Below, one piece after another: positions 51,022 to 59,555 of a stretch of 64,000 nt of DNA. This DNA is from UBA5287 sp041672395. GTDB lineage: Bacteria > Bacteroidota > Bacteroidia > Bacteroidales > Dysgonomonadaceae. The translations under genes were made by a program, and so were the position numbers. The notes under the pieces were generated by a model. The model searched no databases and had not been told where the DNA came from. It saw only the letters and a list, made by a program, of their open reading frames with translations. The stretch is taken from positions 23,691 through 87,690 of the forward strand of contig JBAYZS010000003.1 in the NCBI GenBank assembly GCA_041672395.1. Direction: 5' to 3'. The first letter of the stretch is position 1. The number at the start of each line of letters is the position of its first letter.

Positions 51022-51606
51022 ATGGAACACTTAAAGAGAGCTGGTTTAGTTTTATTACTGTTTATCGGTTTTTTAATTGGTGCTCATGCACAAGAGTTGG
51101 CAATTAAAACAAATTTACCTTATTTGTTAACTGCCACACCAAATTTTGGTGCTGAATATGCTGTTGGAAACAGAGTGAGTCTTGAACTGACAGTTGGTGT
51201 TAATCCTTTCAAACTAAATGGTGAAAAACGATTGAGACATTGGGTTGTATGGCCCGAAGTTCGCTATTGGAAGGATAAAGCATTGAAGGGACATTTCTTA
51301 GGATTCCATCTACTTGGAGGTCAATACGATCTAAGTGGCTGGGATTTGCCACTAGAAATTATGGATGGAATAAAAACAACTCGTTACAGAGGGTACGCTT
51401 ATGGTGCCGGTGTCAGTTATGGATACATTTGGACTTTTAAGAAAAATTTGGGACTTGAAGCTACTCTTGGTGTTGGTTATGCAACTTTTAGGTACGATTT
51501 GTATTCTTTAGGTGAAAATCCGGTAAAGAATGCCGATAAAAGAAAGGGTTATATAGGACCTTCAAAAGCCGCAATTTCACTTACTTATAGATTTGACAAG
51601 AATTAG
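51022..51606 (+). CDS. DUF3575 family outer-membrane-like protein
   Basis: The start is set at ATG 51022 (194 aa); a GTG two codons earlier is also possible. A signal peptide covers about residues 1-25 (ending GAHAQ). The rest is short, alternating beta strands, with LAIKTNLPYLLTATPNFGAE (the family opening) and a C-terminal AAISLTYRFDKN that ends in an aromatic pattern typical of outer-membrane beta barrels. DUF3575 proteins in Bacteroidota are often near OmpA-like or fimbrial genes, but none is adjacent here. The role is unknown. Confidence 0.82.
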   Translation: MEHLKRAGLVLLLFIGFLIGAHAQELAIKTNLPYLLTATPNFGAEYAVGNRVSLELTVGVNPFKLNGEKRLRHWVVWPEVRYWKDKALKGHFLGFHLLGGQYDLSGWDLPLEIMDGIKTTRYRGYAYGAGVSYGYIWTFKKNLGLEATLGVGYATFRYDLYSLGENPVKNADKRKGYIGPSKAAISLTYRFDKN

Positions 51607-51736
51607 TTAGTAAGCGAATGTTTATATAGCAAAACTTTTATCGCGTCTACTGATTTAGAGAAAAAAAGTATAAAGGAATAGGAAAATATATTTCTTTATA
51701 CTTTGATATGTAATAATTTAACCTTATTTTTGAGAA

Positions 51737-52828
51737 ATGATACGCAAGATAATCCATATAGATATGGATGCTTTTTATGCTTCCGTAGAACAACGCGATT
51801 ATCCCGAATATCGCGGAAAGCCCATAGCTGTGGGGTATAGTGGAAAGCGTGGGGTGGTGGCTACTGCTAGTTACGAAGCTCGAAGGTTTGGAATTCATTC
51901 TGCCATGCCATCCGTAACAGCATTGCGACAATGTCCCCAATTGATTTTTGTTATGCCTCGTTTTGAAGTGTATAAATCTGTATCTACACAAGTGATGCAG
52001 ATATTTCATGAGTACACTGATTTGGTGGAACCATTGTCGCTCGACGAAGCATTTTTGGACGTTACAGAAAACAAAAAAAATATTCGGTCTGCTACAATTA
52101 TTGCACGCAACATCAAAAAAAAAATAAAAGAACGAACTCATCTCACCGCCTCCGCAGGAGTGTCTTACAATAAGTTTCTTGCCAAAATTGCTTCCGATTA
52201 TAATAAACCAGATGGTTTGTTTGTGATAACTCCCGATAAAGCAGAAGAATTTATTGAAAAACTTCCTGTTAAACGTTTTTTTGGTGTAGGAAAAGTAACG
52301 GCACAACGGATGAATGATATGGGAATACATACGGGGTTCGACTTAAAACAATATTCAGAAATAGATCTGGCACATCATTTTGGTAAAGCAGGAAGCACGT
52401 ATTTTCATTTTGCGAGAGGAGAAGATGATAGGGACGTAGAACCTGAACATATTCGTAAATCGCTGGGTTCGGAAGAAACTTTTCTTGAAGATATTTACAA
52501 AACAATTGATATACTTGGGGCTTTGGATGAATTAACTAAAGAAGTTAAACGAAGGGCCTATAAGAATAATTTTAATGCACGAACATTAACACTCAAAGTG
52601 AAATATGCTGATTTTACGACCATTACCCGTAGTAAAACCGTTGATTATTATATTAGGACATACGATCAGCTATTTAGTCTGGCGCAGGAATTACTGATTG
52701 ATGTGGAAGATATTCATGAAAAGAAAATCCGTTTACTGGGACTTACACTGAAGAACCCCGAATCGCTTGATGATGCACTACTGACTAATTTGCCGGTTCA
52801 ACTCTCTTTTGACTTTAAAGATGTATGA
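51737..52828 (+). CDS. dinB: DNA polymerase IV (Y family)
   Basis: An error-prone translesion polymerase of 363 residues. The catalytic acids are in IHIDMDAFYASVEQRD (Asp at residues about 8-10) and EPLSLDEAFLDVT (Asp-Glu near 103-104). YEARRFGIHSAMPS is the family finger-region motif, ASAGVSYNKFLAKIASD the palm part, and the little-finger domain extends from about 235 on. It is a single gene with no obvious neighbour relation. No LexA-type operator was noticed upstream. The opposite-strand frame at 51647-52330 is a shadow of this gene. Confidence 0.95.
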   Translation: MIRKIIHIDMDAFYASVEQRDYPEYRGKPIAVGYSGKRGVVATASYEARRFGIHSAMPSVTALRQCPQLIFVMPRFEVYKSVSTQVMQIFHEYTDLVEPLSLDEAFLDVTENKKNIRSATIIARNIKKKIKERTHLTASAGVSYNKFLAKIASDYNKPDGLFVITPDKAEEFIEKLPVKRFFGVGKVTAQRMNDMGIHTGFDLKQYSEIDLAHHFGKAGSTYFHFARGEDDRDVEPEHIRKSLGSEETFLEDIYKTIDILGALDELTKEVKRRAYKNNFNARTLTLKVKYADFTTITRSKTVDYYIRTYDQLFSLAQELLIDVEDIHEKKIRLLGLTLKNPESLDDALLTNLPVQLSFDFKDV

Positions 52829-53191
52829 ATGGTTGATTTGCAATAGGTCATAAGATTTATCTTATCTTGCATTAATTCTTCCTGAATTCTTCCTGAATTC
52901 TATCTCAATCATAATTTTATCTCGTTTCAATCCCGAATAACTTCGGATCAACTTCGGTATAAGTCTCACTTTCCTCTCACCAAGTTTTCATTAAAATATT
53001 AACATACTTGCATATTATTTCACTTTGCTCATACCATGCTCATACCTTCTTCTGATTGAACATACATTTTATATCATCTACTAAATAACTGATCACAATA
53101 AAGGAAAGGGCATAAAAAAAGCAACTGCCTACAAAGTAACCAGTTGCTTTAAAGTATATCAAAAACATCTATTTCATTGTTTTACAACTTT
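52829..53191. other. Intergenic region with short tandem repeats and a terminator
   Basis: Between the convergent dinB and CotH-like genes. Near 52876-52905 the unit ATTCTTCCTGA occurs twice in tandem, followed by a partial third copy. Around 53028-53050 GCTCATACC occurs twice, 11 bases apart. The hairpin for the CotH-like gene is at 53118-53150. No open frame or RNA gene was recognised. Confidence 0.5.
53114..53150 (-). terminator. Intrinsic terminator of the CotH-like gene
   Basis: AAAGCAACTG (53118-53127) pairs perfectly with CAGTTGCTTT (53141-53150) around a 13-base loop; on the minus strand it ends in seven T (53114-53120). It lies about 40 bases after the CotH-like stop. Confidence 0.85.
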
Positions 53192-54844
53192 TCAATTGAG
53201 TTTATTAATATTTGTATCCAACCAATCAATGCGTTTTTCTACAAAATTCTCAAGGTAAATGAGTTCCGCATCGTAAGAACCTCTTATTCTCTTTGTGTTC
53301 CATTCAACCTTAGTGATATCCCATCCGGCTCCACCATTTGCTATTGGACTGAAGTTTCTGACTTGCGCTTCTTTTATCAATAATGATTGTGTGTGTAAAT
53401 AATTGGGTATATCTTCTAAACTGGGTTTCAATTCGTTCCATCTCTTTTTTACTTCAGCAACAAATGTTGGATCCTCAAATAAACGATCGTACCAGGGTGA
53501 ACAGGTTTTAATAAACCAACCATCATATTCTGCTGAAGTAGCTCCTTGCTCCCATGTGATATGATCAGCATTACCAAAAGCGATATCAAAATCCCATACC
53601 AATGGCATTTCTATCTTGCCGTTTTTACGAATAGCCATGTAACAGCTACCTCGCATATTTCCATCAACATTCTTAGCAATTTCCTGCACAATAAAATAAT
53701 TAACAAACGACTTTACATCAATGTATTTACGGTAGCCCTCTACTGGATCTTTGAAATTTTCTGAATATAAAACATTCTCGGCATTATTGTAAAAATTCTG
53801 TACATATGTGAACTGTTCTGTTGTTGGTTCATCTGGATCTTTAAACATGATTGGAAGTCGTTCACGATCTGTTTTGAATTTATATGGTTCATCGAAATGA
53901 AAATCAAGTTCTAGCAGATAACCTCCAGTTAATGCTTCGCCTGAATTATCGGAAGATTTAACAACCGTCATATCGAGTCTTTCTCCCGACACTTTCACGT
54001 GCTCGGTTAAGGTGTACACTCCCTGATATGCCCCATTCAGGTAAAAATCAACGCTGATAGATGCCGGTGTCCAACTCATTTCTGCTTTTCGCGAAATTTC
54101 AAAAGCTGTTAAATTTCTTAGTAAAGATTTGTCTAAATAATTGGCAAGTAACGCCCAATCCTTGTCGGTACTCATTCCCAAGAGCGATGCTTTGCTATCG
54201 AGTTTTATGCGATACGGTTTCTTTGGTAATCCCCATGTTGAATTTCCACGTCCCCTTATGCCGGCGGTAGATGTAAACTCTACTTCACTCGAATAGTATT
54301 TATCAAGATCCTCTATTTTAATTGTTGAAGTCACATAATCTTCCCTATTCAGGATTGGTGCTCCACCTGTTGTATTAATGTAAACTTTAGGTATTGTCGG
54401 TATTGTCTTTGTAGCTATAACGGTATAATCGCGTTTTGTTCCATCTTCGGCAATTACACTGTAAACAACCGGTTTACTGAAATTATTTACGGTGACACCG
54501 CTTACTTGTTCTTTTCCTCCAACTTTTATTGATTCACCTTTATAGTCAAAGGTTGCAATTAATCCTTCTGTTGATATATCAAAAGGAATAGATATGGTGA
54601 TTTTGTAATTAGAAATCTTGCCTACGGCAACTTCTTTTAAATCTCCATTCAATTCGGACTGAAAAGAAAATGACTCGAGTTTGGATTCAGATGATAATAC
54701 TACTTCTACGGGAGGTTCAACTTCAGTACAAGAAATAAATAGTGAGAACAGTACCAAGTAGAATAATAAAATACCTGCAGGATAGGTTTTGAAGGATTTT
54801 GAGCTTACTCGTTTCTCTTCTTTGTTTTTCAAATAATAATTCAT
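53192..54844 (-). CDS. CotH-like kinase-family lipoprotein
   Basis: The start is placed at ATG 54844 (550 aa), since the 17 residues encoded before it precede a normal signal. The lipobox is LFSLFISC, with its Cys about residue 39 of this form. Residues about 55-145 form a DUF5018-like beta-sandwich (VYSVIAEDGTKRDYTVIATK). The CotH domain follows, with GIRGRGNSTWGLPKKPYRIK (about 198-217), KDWALLANYLDKSLLRN and LVWDFDIAFGN (about 421-431, metal-binding acids). CotH proteins are atypical protein kinases, first known from Bacillus spore coats; many are found in non-sporing bacteria with other roles. Secreted surface attachment is the likely location, and no substrate is apparent from neighbours. 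Confidence 0.85.
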   Translation of the reverse strand: MNYYLKNKEEKRVSSKSFKTYPAGILLFYLVLFSLFISCTEVEPPVEVVLSSESKLESFSFQSELNGDLKEVAVGKISNYKITISIPFDISTEGLIATFDYKGESIKVGGKEQVSGVTVNNFSKPVVYSVIAEDGTKRDYTVIATKTIPTIPKVYINTTGGAPILNREDYVTSTIKIEDLDKYYSSEVEFTSTAGIRGRGNSTWGLPKKPYRIKLDSKASLLGMSTDKDWALLANYLDKSLLRNLTAFEISRKAEMSWTPASISVDFYLNGAYQGVYTLTEHVKVSGERLDMTVVKSSDNSGEALTGGYLLELDFHFDEPYKFKTDRERLPIMFKDPDEPTTEQFTYVQNFYNNAENVLYSENFKDPVEGYRKYIDVKSFVNYFIVQEIAKNVDGNMRGSCYMAIRKNGKIEMPLVWDFDIAFGNADHITWEQGATSAEYDGWFIKTCSPWYDRLFEDPTFVAEVKKRWNELKPSLEDIPNYLHTQSLLIKEAQVRNFSPIANGGAGWDITKVEWNTKRIRGSYDAELIYLENFVEKRIDWLDTNINKLN

Positions 54845-55020
54845 GTAATTTCTATTTTCGGTTTTAATAAAAGATCCAATTATTGGACGCATCAAAGATA
54901 TATTAATTTATTTATTTTAAGTATTATATTGTATAAGAATTTCCTGCAACGATTTTTTTTTGTGACTCTTATTTATACTAATGGTTGAGATTATAATTTG
55001 TATCTAAGATGTGTAAACAA

Positions 55021-55060
55021 TAAAAAAACCGTTTTTATCATAAAGATAAAAACGGTTTTA
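55021..55060 (-). terminator. Intrinsic terminator after tRNA-Gln
   Basis: AAAACCGTTTTTATC (55025-55039) pairs perfectly with GATAAAAACGGTTTT (55045-55059) around a 5-base loop. A T-run follows on the minus strand (complement of 55022-55028), ending the tRNA transcript. Confidence 0.9.
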
Positions 55061-55072
55061 GTTTTTGAATTG

Positions 55073-55143
55073 TTGTCCCACTAGGATTCGAACCTGGACT
55101 GGCTGAACCAAAATCAGATGTGCTACCATTACACCATGGGACA
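55073..55143 (-). tRNA. tRNA-Gln (anticodon TTG)
   Basis: On the minus strand the 71-base cloverleaf has acceptor arm TGTCCCA/TGGGACA, D-arm GGTGTAATGGTAGCAC, an anticodon stem CTGA/TCAG with loop TTTTGGT (anticodon TTG, reading CAA), and T-loop GGTTCGAATCC. CCA is not encoded; the discriminator is A. It is the only tRNA in the window and has its own terminator. Confidence 0.96.
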
Positions 55144-55216
55144 ATCCTATTGCTTCGTGAAAAGCAGTGCAAAAGTATAACAACCTTTGCAATTTTGCAA
55201 ATTAAACGTGACTTTT

Positions 55217-56509
55217 TTATTCAGCAATCAATAAGAAATAGTTCTTTTTGCCTCGTTGGGCCAGAATATATTTCCCATTTATAAGAAAAGAGGCATCGAT
55301 GATGTCGTCAAAATTATCAAGTTTCTCTTTATTTATGCTAACGCCACCGGATTGTACGGTTTTGCGCATTTCACCTTTTGACGGGAAGACTTGTGAATCT
55401 TCAGAAAGTAAGTCTACGGCTTTTATTCCTCCAGTAAGTTTATCTTTTGAAATATTGAACTGGGGAACTCCTTCAAATACTTGTAAGAATGTTTCTTCGT
55501 CAATTAAACGAAGCGCCTGTGATGTGGCTTTACCAAACAGTATTTCTGATGCGCTTACTGCCATTTCATAATCCTCTTGTGAATGGACCATCACAGTGAT
55601 CTCTTGAGCTAGTCTTTTTTGCAGCGGACGTAAATGCGGTGCTGACTCTTGCTCTTTGACCAATGCTTCAATCTTGTTCTGAGGAAGTGCCGTAAATATT
55701 TTTATATATTTTTCTGCATCACTGTCGCTAACATTCAACCAGAACTGATAAAATTTGTATGGTGATGTGTATCTGCGGTCTAGCCACACATTACCACTTT
55801 CTGTCTTTCCAAATTTACCACCATCGGCTTTGGTAATCAGGGGACAAGTGAGTGCAAATGCTTCTCCACTTTCTTTTCTGCGGACTAATTCGGTACCTGT
55901 GGTGATGTTTCCCCATTGATCTGAACCACCCATTTGTAATTTACATCCATTTTCACGATATAAATGCAGAAAATCGTATCCCTGAAGCAATTGATATGAG
56001 AATTCTGTAAAAGACATCCCTTCGCTGGATTCTGAACTAAGGCGTTTTTTTACAGAATCTTTTGCCATCATATAGTTGACAGTGATATGTTTACCTATAT
56101 CCCGAATGAAGTTAAGGAAAGAATAATCTTTCATCCAGTCATAGTTGTTAACCATGATGGCTTTATTGGGGACATCACTTTCAAAATCGAGGAATTTGGA
56201 TAGCTGGACTTTTATGGCTTCTTGATTGTGACGCAAAGTCTCTTCGTCCAGTAATTTACGTTCAGCCGATTTCATTGACGGGTCGCCAATCATACCGGTA
56301 GCTCCACCTATTAGTGCGATAGGGGTATGGCCAGCACGCTGAAAATGGTTGAGCATCATAACGCCCACAAGGTGACCAATATGCAATGAGTCGGCTGTTG
56401 GGTCAATACCCAGATAGCCTGATGTGCGTTCTTTTAGTAATTGTTCTTCTGTTCCCGGCATGATATCCTGAATCATACCTCTCCATCGGAGTTCTTCTAC
56501 AAAATTCAT
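55217..56509 (-). CDS. tyrS: Tyrosyl-tRNA synthetase
   Basis: This class I synthetase charges tRNA-Tyr. It has 430 residues, normal for the bacterial TyrRS group. The HIGH-type motif is PTADSLHIGHLVGVMML (about residues 37-53), and KFGKTESGNVWLD (about 234-246) is the KMSKS-equivalent. QMGGSDQWGNITTG identifies tyrosine specificity by its conserved Gln and Asp residues. The C-terminal 80 residues are an S4-type RNA-binding domain (VQSGGVSINKEKLDNFDD). It is 74 bases downstream of the tRNA-Gln on the same strand side but is not its partner. Confidence 0.95.
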   Translation of the reverse strand: MNFVEELRWRGMIQDIMPGTEEQLLKERTSGYLGIDPTADSLHIGHLVGVMMLNHFQRAGHTPIALIGGATGMIGDPSMKSAERKLLDEETLRHNQEAIKVQLSKFLDFESDVPNKAIMVNNYDWMKDYSFLNFIRDIGKHITVNYMMAKDSVKKRLSSESSEGMSFTEFSYQLLQGYDFLHLYRENGCKLQMGGSDQWGNITTGTELVRRKESGEAFALTCPLITKADGGKFGKTESGNVWLDRRYTSPYKFYQFWLNVSDSDAEKYIKIFTALPQNKIEALVKEQESAPHLRPLQKRLAQEITVMVHSQEDYEMAVSASEILFGKATSQALRLIDEETFLQVFEGVPQFNISKDKLTGGIKAVDLLSEDSQVFPSKGEMRKTVQSGGVSINKEKLDNFDDIIDASFLINGKYILAQRGKKNYFLLIAE

Positions 56510-56538
56510 TATAATTGTGTGAATATTTAAAATACGTA

Positions 56539-56546
56539 CAAAGATA
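56539..56546 (-). promoter_or_regulatory. -7 element of tyrS
   Basis: TATCTTTG on the minus strand (complement of 56539-56546) fits TAnnTTTG and lies 29 bases before the tyrS ATG. No -33 box was identified. Confidence 0.45.
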
Positions 56547-56596
56547 CTACATTCTTTCAGAATAATGAAGTGCTTAATCTTGTTTAGATAATCAAA

Positions 56597-56626
56597 AAAA
56601 GAGGAACTAACACGAGTTCCTCTTTT
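56597..56626 (-). terminator. Intrinsic terminator of the OmpA/TPR lipoprotein gene
   Basis: AAAAGAGGAACT (56597-56608) pairs perfectly with AGTTCCTCTTTT (56615-56626) around a 6-base loop, with T residues following on the minus strand. It lies 22 bases after the stop. Confidence 0.88.
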
Positions 56627-56648
56627 AAAATGTATGTATTTTAAACTT

Positions 56649-58349
56649 TTATCTAATCAAATTATTGAAGTCGTTGTTGGTACGATATTTATAAAATTCC
56701 AGGTCATATAGAGCTTTCTTGGCCAAATTTCCATCTAGAGAAATAGCTGAACGCAAGCTGCTTAATACGCTGTTGAAATTGTTTGTTCTTGCTCCAATAA
56801 TTGCTTGTAGATAAGCTGTTGTTGCATCAGGATTTGAAATATTCTTCAATGTTTCAGTTGCTTTTGCATAGTCATTTGTTAGGATTTGAGACAGTGCTGC
56901 ATTATTGGTCTTAACATCTCCAAAAGCATTAGCTGCTTTGTTATAATCACCATCCATTATGTAGAGTAATCCCATTGCACCTTCTAATCCATCTGCACCA
57001 GACGATTTTCCAAGTAATTCTTTTGCTTTGTCATTATTGCCATCTTTAATAGCTAAAAGTGCTTGATTCATATTCACTTCAGGTGCATTAGGTGATACCT
57101 GAGCAGCTCTCATAAATGATTGTCTTGCTTTTTCGAAATCACCGTTTCTATAGAACATTGTTCCAATATTGTTCCAACCGCGATAGTCTTGCGGGAAATG
57201 TACGGTTGCATATTGATAAATGTTTTCCTGAACTTTTTCGTCTGTTGTTAAAGTTGAAGCATAAAGTAATTCTTCGATTTTAAGATCAGCAGGTTTTGCG
57301 CGCCATGCTTCCATTATTTCGGCATCTGATTTACCAATTATCTCAATGTTTGCAGTGATGCGTGAACGACGCAGTTGAGGAAGAATGGTTTCGGCTATTT
57401 CACCATAAACTAATGATATGTTTTTAATTTCGCGTTCGCGAGTTTCTGCATCTGGATACATGGAAAGAACACGAAGAATGAGGTCCTTGTCGGGTAGATC
57501 TGATTGTTCAATCAATTCGCTGAATCCTTCCCAGTCTTCCGCAGTGTAACGAGCGTTGATCTCCGTATTTATATTTTTACTCTTTAGATCTTTTTCTAAA
57601 TAAGTAGATGTGTTTTTTTCGCGTTGTTCGGCAAGTCTTTCATTCAATGAAAGTCCACCATCGGGAGAAGCATATGCAGATACTTCAATGTTTACATTCT
57701 GTTTTGGATCGTTATATGCTTTTGCTACACGGTCTTTCCATGCACGCATATCGCTATTGTTAACCTGACTTGGACGAAGATCTGCGCGTTGGATTATAAA
57801 GTGAATATTCGCATCCTTTGCTTCTTTGATGATTCGTTGAAAACCATCGTCAGCAACGGATGGAGCAGTATTATTTACACTAGCAAGTGTGGAAGTCGCC
57901 AAAACACCATCTGCTACTTTTACATCTGGTAATTTTGCATTCTTTTTTTTAATCTTTGCATCAAATGTCATAAATAATTCAGATGCAAGCATTTCTTCAG
58001 TAAATGGAAGTTTGAAATTCATAGTGAAGTTTCCTCCATTCTTGTTAGAGATGACAGTTCTGTTGCCTGCAATATTTTCTCCTTGATAGCTGTAAGGAAG
58101 TCCCTTAACTTCGTTATTTCCACCATATCTGAGGACAGGTGTGATAGTTACAACGGCATTTTTGTTGAACCATTTTTCGGGAAATGTTCCACTAACTGTA
58201 ACGGGAATATCATTTCCTTTTGTTTCAAGGGGCGAGGGTGTCACCGAAAAGTTTGACTGTTTTAATGGAGTGAGTTTACTACTGCATGATGTGGCAAACA
58301 GAGCTACTCCAATCAATAAAGTAATTGCTGAATAAAAAGTACGTTTCAT
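56649..58349 (-). CDS. OmpA-like and TPR-containing outer-membrane lipoprotein
   Basis: The protein has 566 residues. Lipobox FATSC puts the modified Cys at residue 22. Residues about 30-170 form beta-rich domains, VTPSPLETKGNDIPVTVSG being the first. Residues about 185-340 resemble an OmpA-like peptidoglycan-binding fold (VEVSAYASPDGG and NERLAEQREKNTSTYL). The C-terminal part, about 390-560, holds TPR helices such as YRGWNNIGTMFYRNGDFEKA and SFMRAAQVSPNAPEVNMNQA. This combination is common as a conserved outer-membrane or periplasmic lipoprotein of Bacteroidales, thought to help hold the cell envelope. A candidate -7 box precedes it at 58391-58398. Confidence 0.8.
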   Translation of the reverse strand: MKRTFYSAITLLIGVALFATSCSSKLTPLKQSNFSVTPSPLETKGNDIPVTVSGTFPEKWFNKNAVVTITPVLRYGGNNEVKGLPYSYQGENIAGNRTVISNKNGGNFTMNFKLPFTEEMLASELFMTFDAKIKKKNAKLPDVKVADGVLATSTLASVNNTAPSVADDGFQRIIKEAKDANIHFIIQRADLRPSQVNNSDMRAWKDRVAKAYNDPKQNVNIEVSAYASPDGGLSLNERLAEQREKNTSTYLEKDLKSKNINTEINARYTAEDWEGFSELIEQSDLPDKDLILRVLSMYPDAETREREIKNISLVYGEIAETILPQLRRSRITANIEIIGKSDAEIMEAWRAKPADLKIEELLYASTLTTDEKVQENIYQYATVHFPQDYRGWNNIGTMFYRNGDFEKARQSFMRAAQVSPNAPEVNMNQALLAIKDGNNDKAKELLGKSSGADGLEGAMGLLYIMDGDYNKAANAFGDVKTNNAALSQILTNDYAKATETLKNISNPDATTAYLQAIIGARTNNFNSVLSSLRSAISLDGNLAKKALYDLEFYKYRTNNDFNNLIR

Positions 58350-58390
58350 TTTGTTTATTTTATGTGATGGTTTCGTTTATTTTTGAGCTG

Positions 58391-58398
58391 CAAATTTA
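58391..58398 (-). promoter_or_regulatory. -7 element of the OmpA/TPR lipoprotein gene
   Basis: TAAATTTG on the minus strand (complement of 58391-58398) fits TAnnTTTG, with a 41-base leader before the ATG. The -33 box is not evident. Confidence 0.45.
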
Positions 58399-58439
58399 TA
58401 CATTTTTGTTCTTATATAAAATTATTTTACGAAATGTAA

Positions 58440-59555
58440 CTAAATAATAATAAAACCGAGATGAGAAAGTATTTCAGTGTTATATTTATCTTCTCCTATA
58501 ATTGAAAAGGCTTTATATTCTCTTCTTATGGGATAGTTTGATCGACACCAATAAAACTTTTCAGGATGCATCCTTAAATTTTCAGTTTCAATTAATGGAT
58601 CGTATGTGTGACGAACGGCATATGCAAGTTGGTTTGAAGGACTAATCTTGCTGAGGTCTATCGTTTTATCCTGAATAGGATCGGGTAAACTAGGCATGGG
58701 GATATTGTTAAATCCTAGATGAAAGTATTCATTCAGGTTTTCGAGAGATATTTTTGTTCCCATCCACTTACCATCGGCAGAATAACCTGCAATATGTGGA
58801 GTTCCAATATCCACAAGATTCAATAATTCTAAGTCGATATTTGGTTCGTGCTCCCAACAATCGATTACAGCTCCTGACACTTTTCCGTCTATCAATGCTG
58901 CTTTCAAAGATAGATTATTTACTATTCCACCTCTTGCAGCATTCATGATGATTGGTTTCTTAACTAACGAATTAAAGAAGTCATCATTAACCAAATGAAA
59001 AGTTTTATGTGGTCCGCTTTTTGTGAGTGGTGTGTGAAAAGTGATAATGTCGGCTTCTTTTTGAATGGTGTCAATGTCCACATAATCAGAAGATTGCTCA
59101 TTCTCTTGACGGGGAGGGTCGCTTAGTAAAACACGCATTCCCAATTTTCGACAAACTGCTTCAACTTTGCTTCCTACATTTCCAACGCCCACTATGCCAA
59201 TCGTTTTGTCTTTCAATTCAAAACCTTGTTTCTTGCACATAAACAACAAAGAAGATGTGATATATTGTTCTACGGAATTTGCGTTGCATCCTGGAGCAGT
59301 TCGCCATGCAATATTATGATTGTCACAATATTCTGTGTCGATATGGTCATATCCAATTGTGGCTGAACAAATGAGTTTTACATTTGTACCCTCTAGAATT
59401 TCCTTGCCAAAATAGGTAACAGTGCGTACAATTAGCGCATCTTTGTCTTGAATAGCTGCTTTTGTGAACTGATTTCCAGGTAGATAATCAACTTCTCCGA
59501 AATGCTCGACAACTCCTTTTAAAAAAGGTATGTGTAAATCTGCTAAGATCTTCAT
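58440..59555 (-). CDS. pdxB: 4-phosphoerythronate dehydrogenase
   Basis: This NAD-dependent D-2-hydroxyacid dehydrogenase makes 2-oxo-3-hydroxy-4-phosphobutanoate for pyridoxal 5'-phosphate biosynthesis. It has 371 residues. The NAD-binding motif is GIVGVGNVGSKVEAVCRKLG (about residues 119-138); catalytic residues are Arg in NAARGGIVNN, Glu near WEHEPNID, and His in IGTPHIAGYSADGKW. The C-terminal part is the DUF3410-type dimerisation region. It overlaps the downstream end of the gltD/nfnB-type gene by 4 bases, so it is translationally coupled, though no metabolic link is clear. Confidence 0.93.
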   Translation of the reverse strand: MKILADLHIPFLKGVVEHFGEVDYLPGNQFTKAAIQDKDALIVRTVTYFGKEILEGTNVKLICSATIGYDHIDTEYCDNHNIAWRTAPGCNANSVEQYITSSLLFMCKKQGFELKDKTIGIVGVGNVGSKVEAVCRKLGMRVLLSDPPRQENEQSSDYVDIDTIQKEADIITFHTPLTKSGPHKTFHLVNDDFFNSLVKKPIIMNAARGGIVNNLSLKAALIDGKVSGAVIDCWEHEPNIDLELLNLVDIGTPHIAGYSADGKWMGTKISLENLNEYFHLGFNNIPMPSLPDPIQDKTIDLSKISPSNQLAYAVRHTYDPLIETENLRMHPEKFYWCRSNYPIRREYKAFSIIGEDKYNTEILSHLGFIII

